A DNA stretch of 64,000 nucleotides, from positions 89,835 to 153,834 of the forward strand of contig JASHOA010000051.1 of assembly GCA_030041375.1 (NCBI GenBank), given 5' to 3'. Positions 18,274-27,802 of this stretch are shown here, in pieces. The notes under the pieces are model-generated. The model ran no database searches. It saw nothing but the letters and a program-made list of their open reading frames with translations, and was not told the origin of the DNA. How positions within the stretch are numbered: position 1 is the stretch's first letter; every line of letters starts with the position of its first letter. The stretch is from Acetobacteraceae bacterium (GTDB taxonomy: Bacteria > Pseudomonadota > Alphaproteobacteria > Acetobacterales > Acetobacteraceae). The position numbers and the translations under genes were made by a program.

Positions 18274-18810
18274 TCAGCGCGGGCTCAGCACCATCACCAT
18301 CTGGCGGTTTTCCATCCGCGGCATCTGCTCGACCTTGGTATCGGTTTCCATGTCGGAGCGGATGCGCTCGAGCACCTTCACGCCGAGTTCCTGGTGCGCC
18401 ATCTCGCGGCCGCGGAAGCGGAGCGTGACCTTGACCTTGTCGCCCTCGCCGATGAACGATTTCATGGCCCGCAGTTTCACCTGGTAATCATTCTCGTCGA
18501 TGTTGGGGCGGACCTTGATTTCCTTGATCTCGATGACCTTCTGCTTTTTCCGCGCCTCGGCCTTCTTCTTCTGCTGATCGTATTTGAACTTTCCGAAATC
18601 GAGGATTTTCACCACCGGCGGGTCGGCGTTCGGGCTGATCTCGAGAAGGTCGAGGCCGGCCGCGGTGGCCCGGTTGAGGGCCTCGCGCAGGTTCACGACA
18701 CCTTGCATCTCGCCGACTTCGTCGATCAGCCGGACCTTCTCGGCGCGGATCTCGTCGTTGACACGCGGGCCCTCGCGCGTGGGTGAGGCGGGCAATGGGG
18801 GTCTGGGGAT
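18274..18810 (-). CDS. infC: Translation initiation factor IF-3 (ATC start)
   Basis: 178-residue IF-3: N-domain with [17 protein letters not shown], lysine-rich linker ([16 protein letters not shown]), C-domain with [14 protein letters not shown] and [12 protein letters not shown]. There is no ATG; a TTG at 18795 is possible, but ATC at 18810 has a GGAG ribosome site six bases upstream and yields the N-terminus [18 protein letters not shown], as in relatives. Non-AUG starts (AUU/AUC) are the known basis of IF-3 autoregulation. It lies 81 bp after thrS on the same strand; rpmI-rplT, which usually follow, are missing here because the next gene is the convergent pao operon. Confidence 0.93.
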   Translation of the reverse strand: MPRPPLPASPTREGPRVNDEIRAEKVRLIDEVGEMQGVVNLREALNRATAAGLDLLEISPNADPPVVKILDFGKFKYDQQKKKAEARKKQKVIEIKEIKVRPNIDENDYQVKLRAMKSFIGEGDKVKVTLRFRGREMAHQELGVKVLERIRSDMETDTKVEQMPRMENRQMVMVLSPR

Positions 18811-18891
18811 AGCGCTCTCCTGTCCTGGTTGGTGTCAGAGTCACGGAACGAAACGCGACCTCGGAATAGTTGCCGCACCCGGGGGCCGCAA

Positions 18892-20826
18892 TCAAGCCGC
18901 AGGCAGCCGAAGATCGGGCGGCTCCGCCTCCGCTGCAAGCCGTGCGACGGCATCTTTCAGGGGCAGAACCTCCTGCTCCGTCGCGCCGAGCCGTCTCAGC
19001 GCCACGGTGCCCGAGGCGGCCTCCCGCCGGCCGACGACGAGCAGGGCCGGCACGTGGCGGAGGCTCCATTCCCGCACTTTCGCGTTGATCTTTTCGTTCC
19101 GCGTATCGAGTTGGACGAACAGCCCCTTGGCCTCGAGGGCCGCAGCCACTTCGGCGGCATAGGCATCGGCATCCGCAACGATGGTCGCCACCACCGCCTG
19201 CAGAGGGGCGAGCCAGAGCGGCAGCCGGCCCGCATATTGTTCGATCAGGATGCCGATGAACCGCTCGAAGCTGCCGAGGATGGCGCGATGCAGCATGACC
19301 GGCCGCCGGCGCGTACCATCCTCCGCCACGTACTCGGCATCGAGCCGCTCCGGCATCACGAAGTCGACTTGCAGCGTGCCGCACTGCCACTCCCGCCCGA
19401 TCGCATCCTTGAGGGCAAATTCGAGCTTCGGGCCGTAGAAGGCACCCTCACCGGGGTTGAACGCGTAGGCCACGCCCGCCGCAGCGCACGCCTCGCGGAG
19501 CGCCGATTCGGCGCGGTCCCAGGTCTCGTCGGAGCCGGCCCGCTCCGTCGGGCGATCCGCGAACTTCACCTCGAAGGTGGGAAAGCCAAGGTCGCGATAG
19601 ACGGTGGACAGCAGCGCCATGAAGCGGATCGTCTCGGCTGCGATCTGGTCTTCGGTGCAGAAGATGTGCGCATCGTCCTGGGTGAAAGCGCGCACCCGCA
19701 TGATGCCGTGCAACGCCCCGGAGGGCTCGTAGCGGTGGCAGGAGCCGAACTCGGCAAGCCGGAGCGGCAGTTCGCGATAGGAGCGCACCCGCTGGGTGAA
19801 GATCTGCACATGGCAGGGGCAGTTCATCGGCTTCAGCGCGAGCGTTCGGTGCTCGTCCTCGACATGCGCGGTGAACATGTGCGCGCCGAACTTTTCCCAG
19901 TGCCCGGAGGCCTCCCAGAGACTGCGATCGACGAGTTGCGGCGTCCGCACTTCCTGGTAGCCATCCGCATCGAGCCGCCGGCGCATGTAGGATTCAACGG
20001 TGCGGTAGAGCCGCCAGCCGAGCGGATGCCAGAACACGCTGCCGACCGCCTCGTCCTGCAAGTGGAACAAATCCATCTCCTTGCCAAGCCGGCGGTGGTC
20101 GCGCCGCTCGGCCTCGGCCAGCATCGCGAGATAGGCGTCCAGCTCGTTGCCGTTGCGCCAGGCGGTGCCGTAGATTCGCGAGAGCATCGGGTTGCGATGA
20201 TCGCCGCGCCAGTAGGCGCCGGCCGTGCGCATCAGCTTGAACGCGGTGCCGACATCACCGGTCGTGCGCATGTGCGGGCCGCGGCAGAGATCGACCCACC
20301 GGCCCTGCCGGTAAAGCGTGATCGTTTCGCTGGCCGGCAGGTCGCGGATGATCTCGGCCTTGTATCGCTCTCCCTTCCCCTCGAAGAAGGCGATCGCGTC
20401 TTCGCGCCCGATCACCTCGCGAACGAATGGGGCGCGCGCGGCAACGATTTCGCGCATCTTCGCCTCGATCGGCGGAAAATCTTCCGGCGTGAAGGGCGGC
20501 TCGCGCGCGAAATCATAATAGAAGCCATTGTCGATTGCCGGCCCGATCGTCACCTGCGTTCCGGGGTAAAGCTCCTGCACCGCTTGAGCCAGGACGTGCG
20601 CGGCATCGTGGCGGATCAGAGGCAGCGCCTCGGGATCCTGGCGCGTGATGAACCGCACCTCGGCGTCCGTCTCGATCAGAGACGCGAGATCGGTGAGCTT
20701 GCCCGAAACCACCATCGCCACGGCATCCCGCGCCAGGCCGGGCCCGATCGCTTGGGCGAGGGCTTCGCCGGTCAGGGGCGGAAAGAACTGGCGGACGGAG
20801 CCGTCGGGAAGGCGGATGGCAGGCAT
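18892..20826 (-). CDS. thrS: Threonyl-tRNA synthetase
   Basis: 644-residue class II synthetase charging tRNA-Thr. Order: N-terminal TGS domain, editing domain ([12 protein letters not shown] and CRGPHM, the HxxxH and Cys/His editing-site residues), catalytic core with [11 protein letters not shown] (zinc Cys), [15 protein letters not shown] (motif 2 arginine loop) and [13 protein letters not shown] (motif 3 and zinc His), then the anticodon-binding domain. Full length. Located upstream of infC as in many bacteria. Its first 55 bp overlap the 3' end of the glycosyltransferase gene. No T-box or other leader is seen. Confidence 0.96.
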   Translation of the reverse strand: MPAIRLPDGSVRQFFPPLTGEALAQAIGPGLARDAVAMVVSGKLTDLASLIETDAEVRFITRQDPEALPLIRHDAAHVLAQAVQELYPGTQVTIGPAIDNGFYYDFAREPPFTPEDFPPIEAKMREIVAARAPFVREVIGREDAIAFFEGKGERYKAEIIRDLPASETITLYRQGRWVDLCRGPHMRTTGDVGTAFKLMRTAGAYWRGDHRNPMLSRIYGTAWRNGNELDAYLAMLAEAERRDHRRLGKEMDLFHLQDEAVGSVFWHPLGWRLYRTVESYMRRRLDADGYQEVRTPQLVDRSLWEASGHWEKFGAHMFTAHVEDEHRTLALKPMNCPCHVQIFTQRVRSYRELPLRLAEFGSCHRYEPSGALHGIMRVRAFTQDDAHIFCTEDQIAAETIRFMALLSTVYRDLGFPTFEVKFADRPTERAGSDETWDRAESALREACAAAGVAYAFNPGEGAFYGPKLEFALKDAIGREWQCGTLQVDFVMPERLDAEYVAEDGTRRRPVMLHRAILGSFERFIGILIEQYAGRLPLWLAPLQAVVATIVADADAYAAEVAAALEAKGLFVQLDTRNEKINAKVREWSLRHVPALLVVGRREAASGTVALRRLGATEQEVLPLKDAVARLAAEAEPPDLRLPAA

Positions 20827-21773
20827 TGCTCTGAGCTTTCCGGATGGAGCGCTGCTCTATGCCGCCCCGGAAGTGCGGCGACAACCCGCTCCACGGGAAG
20901 CTCGGCGAGAGCAGGCGCCGCGATCACCGGGACGGTCTCGCCCGCCGGCCCGCGTGGCGCGGTCAGTGCCGGGTCGCTCGCGGCCGAGAAGAGTACCAGC
21001 GTGGGGACGCCAAGGGTTGCGGCGAGATGCATCGGCCCGGTGTCGTTGCCGACCGCCAGGGTCGCGCCGGCGGCGAGCGGCCCGAGATCGGCAAGCTCGG
21101 TCTTGCCGATCAGATCGATCGTCTCCGGCGAAATCGCTCCGATCGTCCGCCCGAGGCCTTCTTCACCTCGCCCTCCGACCAGGACCGGCGTGAGCCCCTC
21201 AAGGCCGAGGTGGCGGGCAAGGGCCCCGAACCGCGCCGCCGGCCAGCGCTTGGCGGACCGATGCGCGGCGGCGCCCGGAACCAGCAACGCATAGGGCCGG
21301 GGCGGTTCGAAGCGGCTCGCCCCGCCCGTGAGCCAGCCCAGATCGGGCGGCGGAAAATGCTGAATACCGGCCAGGCGGAGCTGCTCGCGCTGGCGTTCGA
21401 AGGTATGCATGCGGTTGCGGGCCGGATTTCCGTGCCGATGCGAAGCGCCGCGCGCCACGCCCGACCATCGCGGACGGCCCGCCAGGCGGAAGTAATGTCC
21501 GGAGCGGGCGCTGGTCTGCAGGTCATAGACGAAGTCGAAGCCCTTGAGCCTGCGCGCCAGGCGAAAGCCTTGTCGAAGGTTCCACCAGGGTGCGCGCGGA
21601 TCGATCAGGACGCGATCGAACCACGGCGCCTGCTCGGCAAGTCCGGCGTACGGTTGCGTGGTCAGAAGCGAGATTTCCGCCTCGCCGTGCGCGGCGCGGA
21701 TCGCGGCAAAGGGGCCGAAAGCCAGGACGAAATCGCCGAGCGCGCCGAGCTTGATGACGAGGATGCGCTTCAA
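20772..21773 (-). CDS. Glycosyltransferase family 9 (heptosyltransferase-like)
   Basis: 333-residue GT-B enzyme of the ADP-heptose:LPS family, predicted to add a sugar to lipopolysaccharide core at the inner membrane. N-terminal [19 protein letters not shown] is the acceptor-side Rossmann strand; [19 protein letters not shown] and [22 protein letters not shown] form the nucleotide-sugar site. No ATG precedes the first strand; TTG at 21773 gives [10 protein letters not shown] and is the most natural start, GTG about 30 bases upstream being the alternative. Its 3' end runs 55 bp into thrS, a long same-strand overlap. No other LPS genes lie nearby. Confidence 0.82.
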   Translation of the reverse strand: MKRILVIKLGALGDFVLAFGPFAAIRAAHGEAEISLLTTQPYAGLAEQAPWFDRVLIDPRAPWWNLRQGFRLARRLKGFDFVYDLQTSARSGHYFRLAGRPRWSGVARGASHRHGNPARNRMHTFERQREQLRLAGIQHFPPPDLGWLTGGASRFEPPRPYALLVPGAAAHRSAKRWPAARFGALARHLGLEGLTPVLVGGRGEEGLGRTIGAISPETIDLIGKTELADLGPLAAGATLAVGNDTGPMHLAATLGVPTLVLFSAASDPALTAPRGPAGETVPVIAAPALAELPVERVVAALPGRHRAALHPESSEQCLPSAFPTAPSASSFRP

Positions 21774-21837
21774 GGCAAGAGGACCGTCGGCATCAACCAC
21801 GATATACCAGAGCCCATCGAGGCGGAGGAGAGCGGGA

Positions 21838-22593
21838 ATGGAGGAACGCGGCCGGCTTGATCGCGGCGACGGCCTCGCACTCGCGTGGATCAAGGCGGCC
21901 GGGCGCGGCCCTACGGTCGTGTTCCTGCCCGGGTTCCGCAGCGACATGCAGGGCGAAAAGGCACGCCATCTCGCCGCCTTCTGCGCCGAGCGCGGAACCG
22001 CCCTGCTGCGCTTCGATTACTCGGGACATGGCGAGAGTGGCGGGCGGTTCGAGGAGGGCTCGATCGGGCGCTGGGCGGAGGATGCGCTCGCGGTCATCGA
22101 TCGCAAGACAGAGGGCGAACTTATCCTGGTCGGCTCCTCGATGGGCGGCTGGATCGCATTTCTCGTCGCCGTCCGCCGCCCGGAGCGGCTGGCCGGGCTT
22201 CTCGGTATCGCCGTCGCACCGGATTTCACCGAAAACCTGATGTGGCAGGCGATGACGCCGGCGCAGCAAACCGAGCTTATGACCGGGGGCTCGCTCACGG
22301 TCGAAAACACCTCCGACCCGCCGCTTATCATCACCCGCCGCCTGATCGAGGATGGCAGGCGCCATCTGGTCCTCGGCGCCCCGATTCCGATCTCCTGCCC
22401 GGTCAGGCTGCTGCACGGCCAGCGCGATCAGGACGTGCCGTGGGAAACCGCGCTCCGGGTGGCAGAGCGCATGACCGGGGGCAATGTCCGGCTGACACTG
22501 ATCAAGGATGGCGAGCATCGCCTCTCCCGGCCGCAGGATTTGCGCCTGCTTTCCTCAACCCTCGCCGAGCTCCTCGGCGAGAATGGAAGCTAG
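21838..22593 (+). CDS. Alpha/beta hydrolase
   Basis: 251-residue serine hydrolase. VVFLPGFRSDMQGEKA supplies the oxyanion loop, GSSMGGW the nucleophile elbow, RLLHGQRDQDVPW the acid, and KDGEHRLS the His. The arrangement resembles ABHD10-like small esterases. The start has a strong purine-rich ribosome site (GGAGGAGAGCGGGA). Divergent from the glycosyltransferase gene (65 bp apart) and convergent with the SDR gene, whose 3' end it overlaps by 39 bp. The natural ester or thioester is unknown. Confidence 0.85.
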   Translation: MEERGRLDRGDGLALAWIKAAGRGPTVVFLPGFRSDMQGEKARHLAAFCAERGTALLRFDYSGHGESGGRFEEGSIGRWAEDALAVIDRKTEGELILVGSSMGGWIAFLVAVRRPERLAGLLGIAVAPDFTENLMWQAMTPAQQTELMTGGSLTVENTSDPPLIITRRLIEDGRRHLVLGAPIPISCPVRLLHGQRDQDVPWETALRVAERMTGGNVRLTLIKDGEHRLSRPQDLRLLSSTLAELLGENGS

Positions 22594-23415
22594 CCCGACG
22601 CGAAAATTGGGATAGCGCCAGTGAAGTCCGAGCGTCGCGCGCGTCAGTTCGCTCGAGATTCGCCTTCGCTCCTGCCAGAAGCTCCGCGCCATCGCGCTCA
22701 GCCCGGGCCAGGCTTCGGCGAGTGAAATCGCCGGCGGGGGCGGAATCCCGAGCAGTCGTGCCGCTTCTTCTAGCACTCTCGCGCTCTCCGCCGGCTCTTC
22801 GTCCGCGAGGTTAAAAACCCGTCCGCACGCTCCGGGTGTTTGCATCGCCGTCTGCACCGCGCGTACGATGTCATCGCGGTGAATGCGGCAAAATACGTGC
22901 CCGGGAGCAAGAATTCGCCGGGCGTTGCCGGCCCGGAGCTGGTCGAAGGCCGATCGGCCTGGCCCGTAGATGCCCGCTGCACGAAAAAGATCGAGCGGTC
23001 GGCCACCCGCCGCCGCGATCCAGGCCCGCTCGGCGGCAAGCCGCGCCCGCCCGCGTTCGGACGTGGGCAAGGGCGGAGTCTGCTCGTCTACCACCGCGCC
23101 CGCACGGTCCCCGTAGATGCTGGTCGAAGAGAGATAGCCGATCCAGCCAAGCTGCGGCGCGGCAGCAATCGCTTCGGCGTATCGGGCCAGCACCGGATCG
23201 CCGGCGGCGCTCGGCGGTGCAGTCGAAACGAGGTGCGTCGCATTCTCAAATTGTGCGGCAGCAGCCTCGAAGCCGACCACGCGAAGATCCGCCTTCAGCG
23301 CAACCCGCTCGGGTTCGCGGCTCCCTGCGACAACAGCGAAGCCCGCCGCCAACGTAGCCTCCGCCAAGGCGGCGCCGCAATAACCCGGTCCGAACAGAAG
23401 CAGTCGCCGCGTCAA
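22555..23415 (-). CDS. SDR family NAD(P)-binding protein (atypical, YeeZ-like)
   Basis: 286-residue extended/atypical short-chain dehydrogenase. N-terminal LLLFGPGYCGAALAEATLAAG is the dinucleotide-binding strand-turn-helix; SSTSIYGDRAGAVVDE is the Ser/Thr-Tyr region; FRAAGIYGPGRS and HRDDIV follow. The first plausible start is TTG at 23415 (MTRRLLLFGPGY). A longer frame starting at GTG 23472 would take its first 18 residues from a mobile repeat (23420-23549) inserted just upstream, so the native start may have been altered by it. No ribosome site is clear for either. Function unknown. Confidence 0.78.
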   Translation of the reverse strand: MTRRLLLFGPGYCGAALAEATLAAGFAVVAGSREPERVALKADLRVVGFEAAAAQFENATHLVSTAPPSAAGDPVLARYAEAIAAAPQLGWIGYLSSTSIYGDRAGAVVDEQTPPLPTSERGRARLAAERAWIAAAGGRPLDLFRAAGIYGPGRSAFDQLRAGNARRILAPGHVFCRIHRDDIVRAVQTAMQTPGACGRVFNLADEEPAESARVLEEAARLLGIPPPPAISLAEAWPGLSAMARSFWQERRRISSELTRATLGLHWRYPNFRVGLASILAEELGEG

Positions 23416-23419
23416 TTCC

Positions 23420-23549
23420 AGTGTGCCGACTCCAACGCTTGATACCGTAGGATGCACTCTAGCGGTCGGCACACTCCTCTTTATTTTCAGTGGCCTCTCA
23501 TCCCCTTTCGTCTGCTGCCGGCGGCAGCAAACGGCGGGGGCAGGACACT
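23420..23549 (+). repeat. MITE-like element, copy 1
   Basis: 130-bp member of a repeat family with two more full copies at 29398 and 37675. Starts AGTGTGCCGAC and ends GGCAGGACACT, giving short terminal inverted repeats. It contains two hairpins: an 11-bp outer stem (AGTGTGCCGAC with GTCGGCACACT) around a 34-base loop, and CGTCTGCTGCC-GGC-GGCAGCAAACG. It fills the whole gap between the SDR and GST genes; its right end supplies the last base of the GST stop codon. No transposase inside. Confidence 0.85.
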
Positions 23550-24216
23550 AGAAATCGAGATCCGTGTAATGCGCCGGCGGCACGACACCCGGCACGCGAT
23601 CAGCCAGCACACCGCGAAAGCTCGGGCGAGACTTCATTTTTGCATACCATTCGCGTGCACCAGGCGCGATCGACCAATCCACATCACCCGCGAAATCGAG
23701 CGCCGAAAGATGACCGGCGGCGGCGAAGTCGGCGAGCGAAAGTGTCGGCCCGGCCAGCCATTTCCGATTCTCCGCGAGCCACGCGAGATACTTCAAATGC
23801 TCCCGAAGCTGCGCATAGCCGACCCGAATCGTGCCGGCGTCCGGCTGGCCCCGCCCGGTCAGCTGCTTCATGAACTTCTCGCCGAGCAGGTTGCGCGTCA
23901 CCTCCTCGGCGAACTTGCCGTCGAACCAGGCGACCAGTCGCCGGACCTCGACGCGCTCCGCCGCCGTCCGCCCCAGAAGCGGCGTATCGGGGTAGGCTTC
24001 CTCGAGATACTCGCAGATCACTCCTGAATCCGGGATCGCCAGGCCGCCTTCTTCGATCAGCGTCGGCACCTGACCGGTTGGATTGAGTTCGAGATACTCG
24101 GCGCGCCGTTCCCAGACCCGCTCCAGCCTGAGTTCGAACGGCAGGCGTTTCTCGGCCATGACCAGGCGCACTTTGCGTGAAAACGGGGAAAGCGGAAGAT
24201 GATAGAGCAGCCGCAT
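23548..24216 (-). CDS. Glutathione S-transferase family protein
   Basis: 222-residue two-domain thiol transferase: thioredoxin-fold N-domain (LPLSPFSRKVRLVMAEK with the likely catalytic Ser, PTGQVPTLIEEG cis-Pro loop, IPDSGVICEYLEE glutathione-binding Ser) and an all-helical C-domain. Cytosolic, conjugates glutathione or acts in stress defence. The stop codon is TAG at 23550-23548, formed by the gene's TA and the first G of the adjoining MITE-like repeat, so the original stop was probably TAA, TAG or similar. Stands alone between the SDR and large flavoprotein genes. Substrate unknown. Confidence 0.88.
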   Translation of the reverse strand: MRLLYHLPLSPFSRKVRLVMAEKRLPFELRLERVWERRAEYLELNPTGQVPTLIEEGGLAIPDSGVICEYLEEAYPDTPLLGRTAAERVEVRRLVAWFDGKFAEEVTRNLLGEKFMKQLTGRGQPDAGTIRVGYAQLREHLKYLAWLAENRKWLAGPTLSLADFAAAGHLSALDFAGDVDWSIAPGAREWYAKMKSRPSFRGVLADRVPGVVPPAHYTDLDF

Positions 24217-24264
24217 GCGCCTGTTATCGCATTCGCCTTGGGGCCGGCCAAGGCCGCAGCAACG

Positions 24265-27200
24265 TCACGCTCGGAGAGCCAGGGCCGGGCGGGCGTTGAG
24301 CTTTCTCAGCGCGCGGTCGATCCAAAGCGTGCCCAGTTTTTCGGCCAGGCTGTTCTGCCCAAGGCGCTCTGCAAGAGCATCGAAATCCACGCGATCCAGG
24401 CTCTGATCCTGGTTGAAGCAACTGAAGACGACGCTGCGCTCGCCGCTCACCGGATCCCACTGCGGCTGCAGGCACTGCGCACAGATCTCCTTCATCATGC
24501 ATTGCATCGGGCTGTTGATGGAGCCGATGGCCGTGTGATCCGGCTTCAGGAACCGGGCCAGGCGGCCTCGCCGTGCCTCGCTCACGGCCCTCATCATCCG
24601 ATCCGAGCCGATCGCGATCAGATGATCCACCTCGCAGAGCCCGATCGCCGTCGGGCCGAGCGCGCCTTCCGCATAGGCCACCATGGCGGCCGTGATATTG
24701 CCGACGAAGCTTCGATCCTGCTTGCGCTCCGGGTTGACCGGAAAACCCGGCGCTTCCTCGCAGCACCAGACGATAACGTCGGCCGCACGCTCGATCTCGC
24801 TGACCTTGTAGCGATCGGCGCGCTCGCGGTAGGCCGCGAAATAGAGCACGCGCGAGCCGGCTTTCCGCGCCGCACGCCCGATCGAGAACAGCACCGCATT
24901 GCCGAGCCCGCCGCCGGCAAGGGCCAGCGTCCTGCCGGCAGGAATTTCGGTTGGCGTACCGGTCGGGCCCATCAGCACCACCGGTTCGCCGGGGCGCAGC
25001 AGCGCACACAAATCCGAGCTTCCGCCCATCTCGAGCACGATCACCGAAACGAGTCCGCTGTCCGGGTCGGCACCCGCGCCGGTCATCGCGAGCCCCTCCA
25101 TCGCCAGCACGGTCGCCCCGAATCCGGGCTCGACCAGGCGCGCGGCATGGTGCTCATAGTTCTGAAGGCGGAAGAACTGACCCGGCCGGAACGCCCGCGC
25201 CGCCGCCGGCGCGTGCACGACCACCTCGACGATGCGGGGTGCCAACCGATAGACGGCACGCACGACGGGCGCGAGATCGTGCCTTGCGGCGGCGAGCAGC
25301 GCCGCCGGCGCGGAGGCAGGCTCCCGTCCGGCAAGAATGCGGGAGAGCGCCGGATAGCCGCGCTTGGCGCTCGCCATCGCCTTGACGACATTGCCCGCGA
25401 AGTTGGGATGCAAATCCCCGAAGAAGCTCACGAAGCGGCCGTCCTCAGCGCGATGCACCAGCACCTCCGCGCGCTCCGGCTTGACGTCCCCCGCCCGCAG
25501 CGCGACCGGCTCTCCTCTCTCGTCGATCGCCTGAAAATAGCGGCCGTCCCGCCGGATCCGCCCATCCTCCCGCGCCAGCACGGTATTCGGCCAGGTGCCC
25601 GCCGCGACCAGCACCGCGCCGGCGGCAAGCCTCCTCTCGCCACCGTCTCGAGTGCGGAACAAAACCGCTGCCGCGTGCCCGAAACGGTCTGTTTCGACCG
25701 CGAGGGGAGCGAGGTTCTCGGCAAATCGCACGCCTTCCTCGAGCGCCTTTCCCACTTCCTCATGGTTCAGCGTGTAGGAGGGTGAATCGACCATTCGGCG
25801 GCGATAGGCGATCGTGGCACCTCCCCACGCCTCCAGGAGGGGGCCCAATCGCGGCTTGCGGTTCTCCTCTGCCGCGGCCGCGCGTTCGGCGGCGATGGCC
25901 GCGGCATGGGCGAGGAATTCCCCGGCTATGCGGGCCTCTTCTTCGCTCAGCCGCGCGCGCAGCGTCGCCTCGCCCTGCTCATCAGCGAGAGTGCGCCAGC
26001 GGGCGGCGAATTTTTCCACTTGCCGGACATAATAGGCGAGGCTTTCGGTCGCGGTATCGATGGCCGTCAGGCCGCCGCCGATCACCACCACCGGCAGGCG
26101 AAGCTCGAGGTTGGCGATCGAGGACCGCTTCGCCGCCCCGGTGAGTTGCAACGCCATCAGGAAGTCGGACGCCTCGCGGACGCCGCGCGCCAGGCCGTTT
26201 GGAATGTCGAGCACGGTCGGCCGTCCGGCACCGAGACAAAGCGCGATATGATCGAACCCCATCGCGAAGGCGCGGTCGATATCGAGCGTGCCGCCGCCGC
26301 CGAAACGCACGCCCCCGAAGGCCGCAAACGTGGTCCGCCTTTCGAGCAGCAGGCGAATCAGCTTCAGGTAGTTCTTGTTCCACCTGACCGTGATCCCGTA
26401 CTCGGCGACACCGCCGAACCCGGCCATCGCGCGATCATCCAGATCCTCGAACAGCCGCTCCGCCTCTCGTACCGGCTGGCGCGGATCGAAGCCGAGCGGC
26501 TCGATCTTCAACCCGTCGATCGCCACCACCGCATGGCCCTCGTTCAGCAGGTGATGCGCCAGCGTGAATCCGGACGGGCCAAGGCCGACCACCAGCACGC
26601 TCCGCCCGCTGGCGGGCCGCGGCAGCGGCCGGCGGACATCGAGCGGATTCCACCGCGCCAGCAGATCATAGATTTCGAATCCCCACGGCAGCCGCAACAC
26701 ATCGCGCAAAATCGATGTCTCAGCCTGGGGAATATCGACCGGCTGCTGCTTCTGGTAGATGCAGGCCTTCATGCAATCGTTGCAGATGCGATGGCCGGTC
26801 GCGGCCAGCATCGGATTGTCGACGATGATGGCGGCAAACGCGCCCAGGAGGCAGCCTTCCGTGCGCAGTTCGTGCATTTCGCTGATCCGCTCCTCGAGCG
26901 GGCAGCCGGCCAGGGTGACGCCGAACGCGGATTTCTGGAATCCGCCGGACTTGCGATCCGGAAGGCCCTTGCTGCAACTGTCCTTGCCCTGGTGATGGCA
27001 CCAGATGCAGTAGTGCATCTCCGCCAGCGCCTCGGCGCTCGGCATGCCGGGATCGGTGAGCGAGAATCCTTCCCGGTCACGACTGAGCGAATCCGGCAGG
27101 CGGAGCATCGTCACGCCGTCGCGCTCGATCGTCTCGAGCGGCAAGAGATGCGTGGGATCGACGCGTTCAGGCACGCGGAACAGAATGCTTCCATGATGCG

Positions 27201-27723
27201 CCGCCTGCCCTGCTTCGGTCAGGCTCGCCCAGGCGGCATAACGTCGCGCGAGATCGAGCTTCTCTGCGGCAGCGGCTTTTTCCCAGCGCGCTACGGCGGC
27301 CGCAAAGGCCCCTTCACTGAAATCCTCTCCCATCGCCGCTTCGAGTTGGCGGCGCAGTGCTGCGCCATCGAAGGCCGATGGCTCAGGGTATTTGCGGACT
27401 GCCTGGCGCTGCACGAACAGCCTTCGGCACGCATGCACCGGATCGAGCGCGTGCGTCGCCGAGGCAACCTCCGCCAGTTCAGCTTCGATGCCGAACAGGG
27501 AAGCAAGAAATGCCTCGAGATGCGGACCGAGCCCGGTCAGAAGCTCGCTCTCCTCCTTCGCGGCAAGCATTTCCGGCGCCGCCCGCGCCTTGAGCAGCGC
27601 CGTGTGCAGCTCGGGCGCTTCGGCGGCGAGGGCAACCAGGAATTGCCGATCGAGGCGCACCAACCCGTCGGTTTGCGCCAGATCGGCGAACCGAAAACCA
27701 AAGCCCAGGGGGAAAGCGTCCAT
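24265..27723 (-). CDS. Very large multidomain FAD/Fe-S oxidoreductase
   Basis: 1152-residue protein with GltD-like and PyrK/ferredoxin-reductase-like parts in one chain. Residues 1-230: helical, no recognisable domain. 236-325: Cys-rich, YCIWCHHQGKDSC then RICNDCMKAC, as in the Fe-S domain of glutamate synthase small subunits. 375-400: FAD site VLVVGLGPSGFTLAHHL; about 545-570: second nucleotide site VVVIGGGLTAIDTATESL. C-terminal 350: flavodoxin-reductase-like FRPGQFFRLQ and ALAGGGLGNAVLFSIG, then QCMMKEICAQC and a later Cys, a PyrK-like [2Fe-2S] motif. It follows the diiron gene by about 70 bp, suggesting it reduces that protein. ATG 27732 is an alternative start. Role unknown. Confidence 0.82.
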   Translation of the reverse strand: MDAFPLGFGFRFADLAQTDGLVRLDRQFLVALAAEAPELHTALLKARAAPEMLAAKEESELLTGLGPHLEAFLASLFGIEAELAEVASATHALDPVHACRRLFVQRQAVRKYPEPSAFDGAALRRQLEAAMGEDFSEGAFAAAVARWEKAAAAEKLDLARRYAAWASLTEAGQAAHHGSILFRVPERVDPTHLLPLETIERDGVTMLRLPDSLSRDREGFSLTDPGMPSAEALAEMHYCIWCHHQGKDSCSKGLPDRKSGGFQKSAFGVTLAGCPLEERISEMHELRTEGCLLGAFAAIIVDNPMLAATGHRICNDCMKACIYQKQQPVDIPQAETSILRDVLRLPWGFEIYDLLARWNPLDVRRPLPRPASGRSVLVVGLGPSGFTLAHHLLNEGHAVVAIDGLKIEPLGFDPRQPVREAERLFEDLDDRAMAGFGGVAEYGITVRWNKNYLKLIRLLLERRTTFAAFGGVRFGGGGTLDIDRAFAMGFDHIALCLGAGRPTVLDIPNGLARGVREASDFLMALQLTGAAKRSSIANLELRLPVVVIGGGLTAIDTATESLAYYVRQVEKFAARWRTLADEQGEATLRARLSEEEARIAGEFLAHAAAIAAERAAAAEENRKPRLGPLLEAWGGATIAYRRRMVDSPSYTLNHEEVGKALEEGVRFAENLAPLAVETDRFGHAAAVLFRTRDGGERRLAAGAVLVAAGTWPNTVLAREDGRIRRDGRYFQAIDERGEPVALRAGDVKPERAEVLVHRAEDGRFVSFFGDLHPNFAGNVVKAMASAKRGYPALSRILAGREPASAPAALLAAARHDLAPVVRAVYRLAPRIVEVVVHAPAAARAFRPGQFFRLQNYEHHAARLVEPGFGATVLAMEGLAMTGAGADPDSGLVSVIVLEMGGSSDLCALLRPGEPVVLMGPTGTPTEIPAGRTLALAGGGLGNAVLFSIGRAARKAGSRVLYFAAYRERADRYKVSEIERAADVIVWCCEEAPGFPVNPERKQDRSFVGNITAAMVAYAEGALGPTAIGLCEVDHLIAIGSDRMMRAVSEARRGRLARFLKPDHTAIGSINSPMQCMMKEICAQCLQPQWDPVSGERSVVFSCFNQDQSLDRVDFDALAERLGQNSLAEKLGTLWIDRALRKLNARPALALRA

Positions 27724-27802
27724 ACCTGCCATTATGCCAGCAGATGATGCGGAGCAGCCGCGTCGCCCATGCGCATACGACAATGCTGCGCCGCAGTCGC
27801 CT

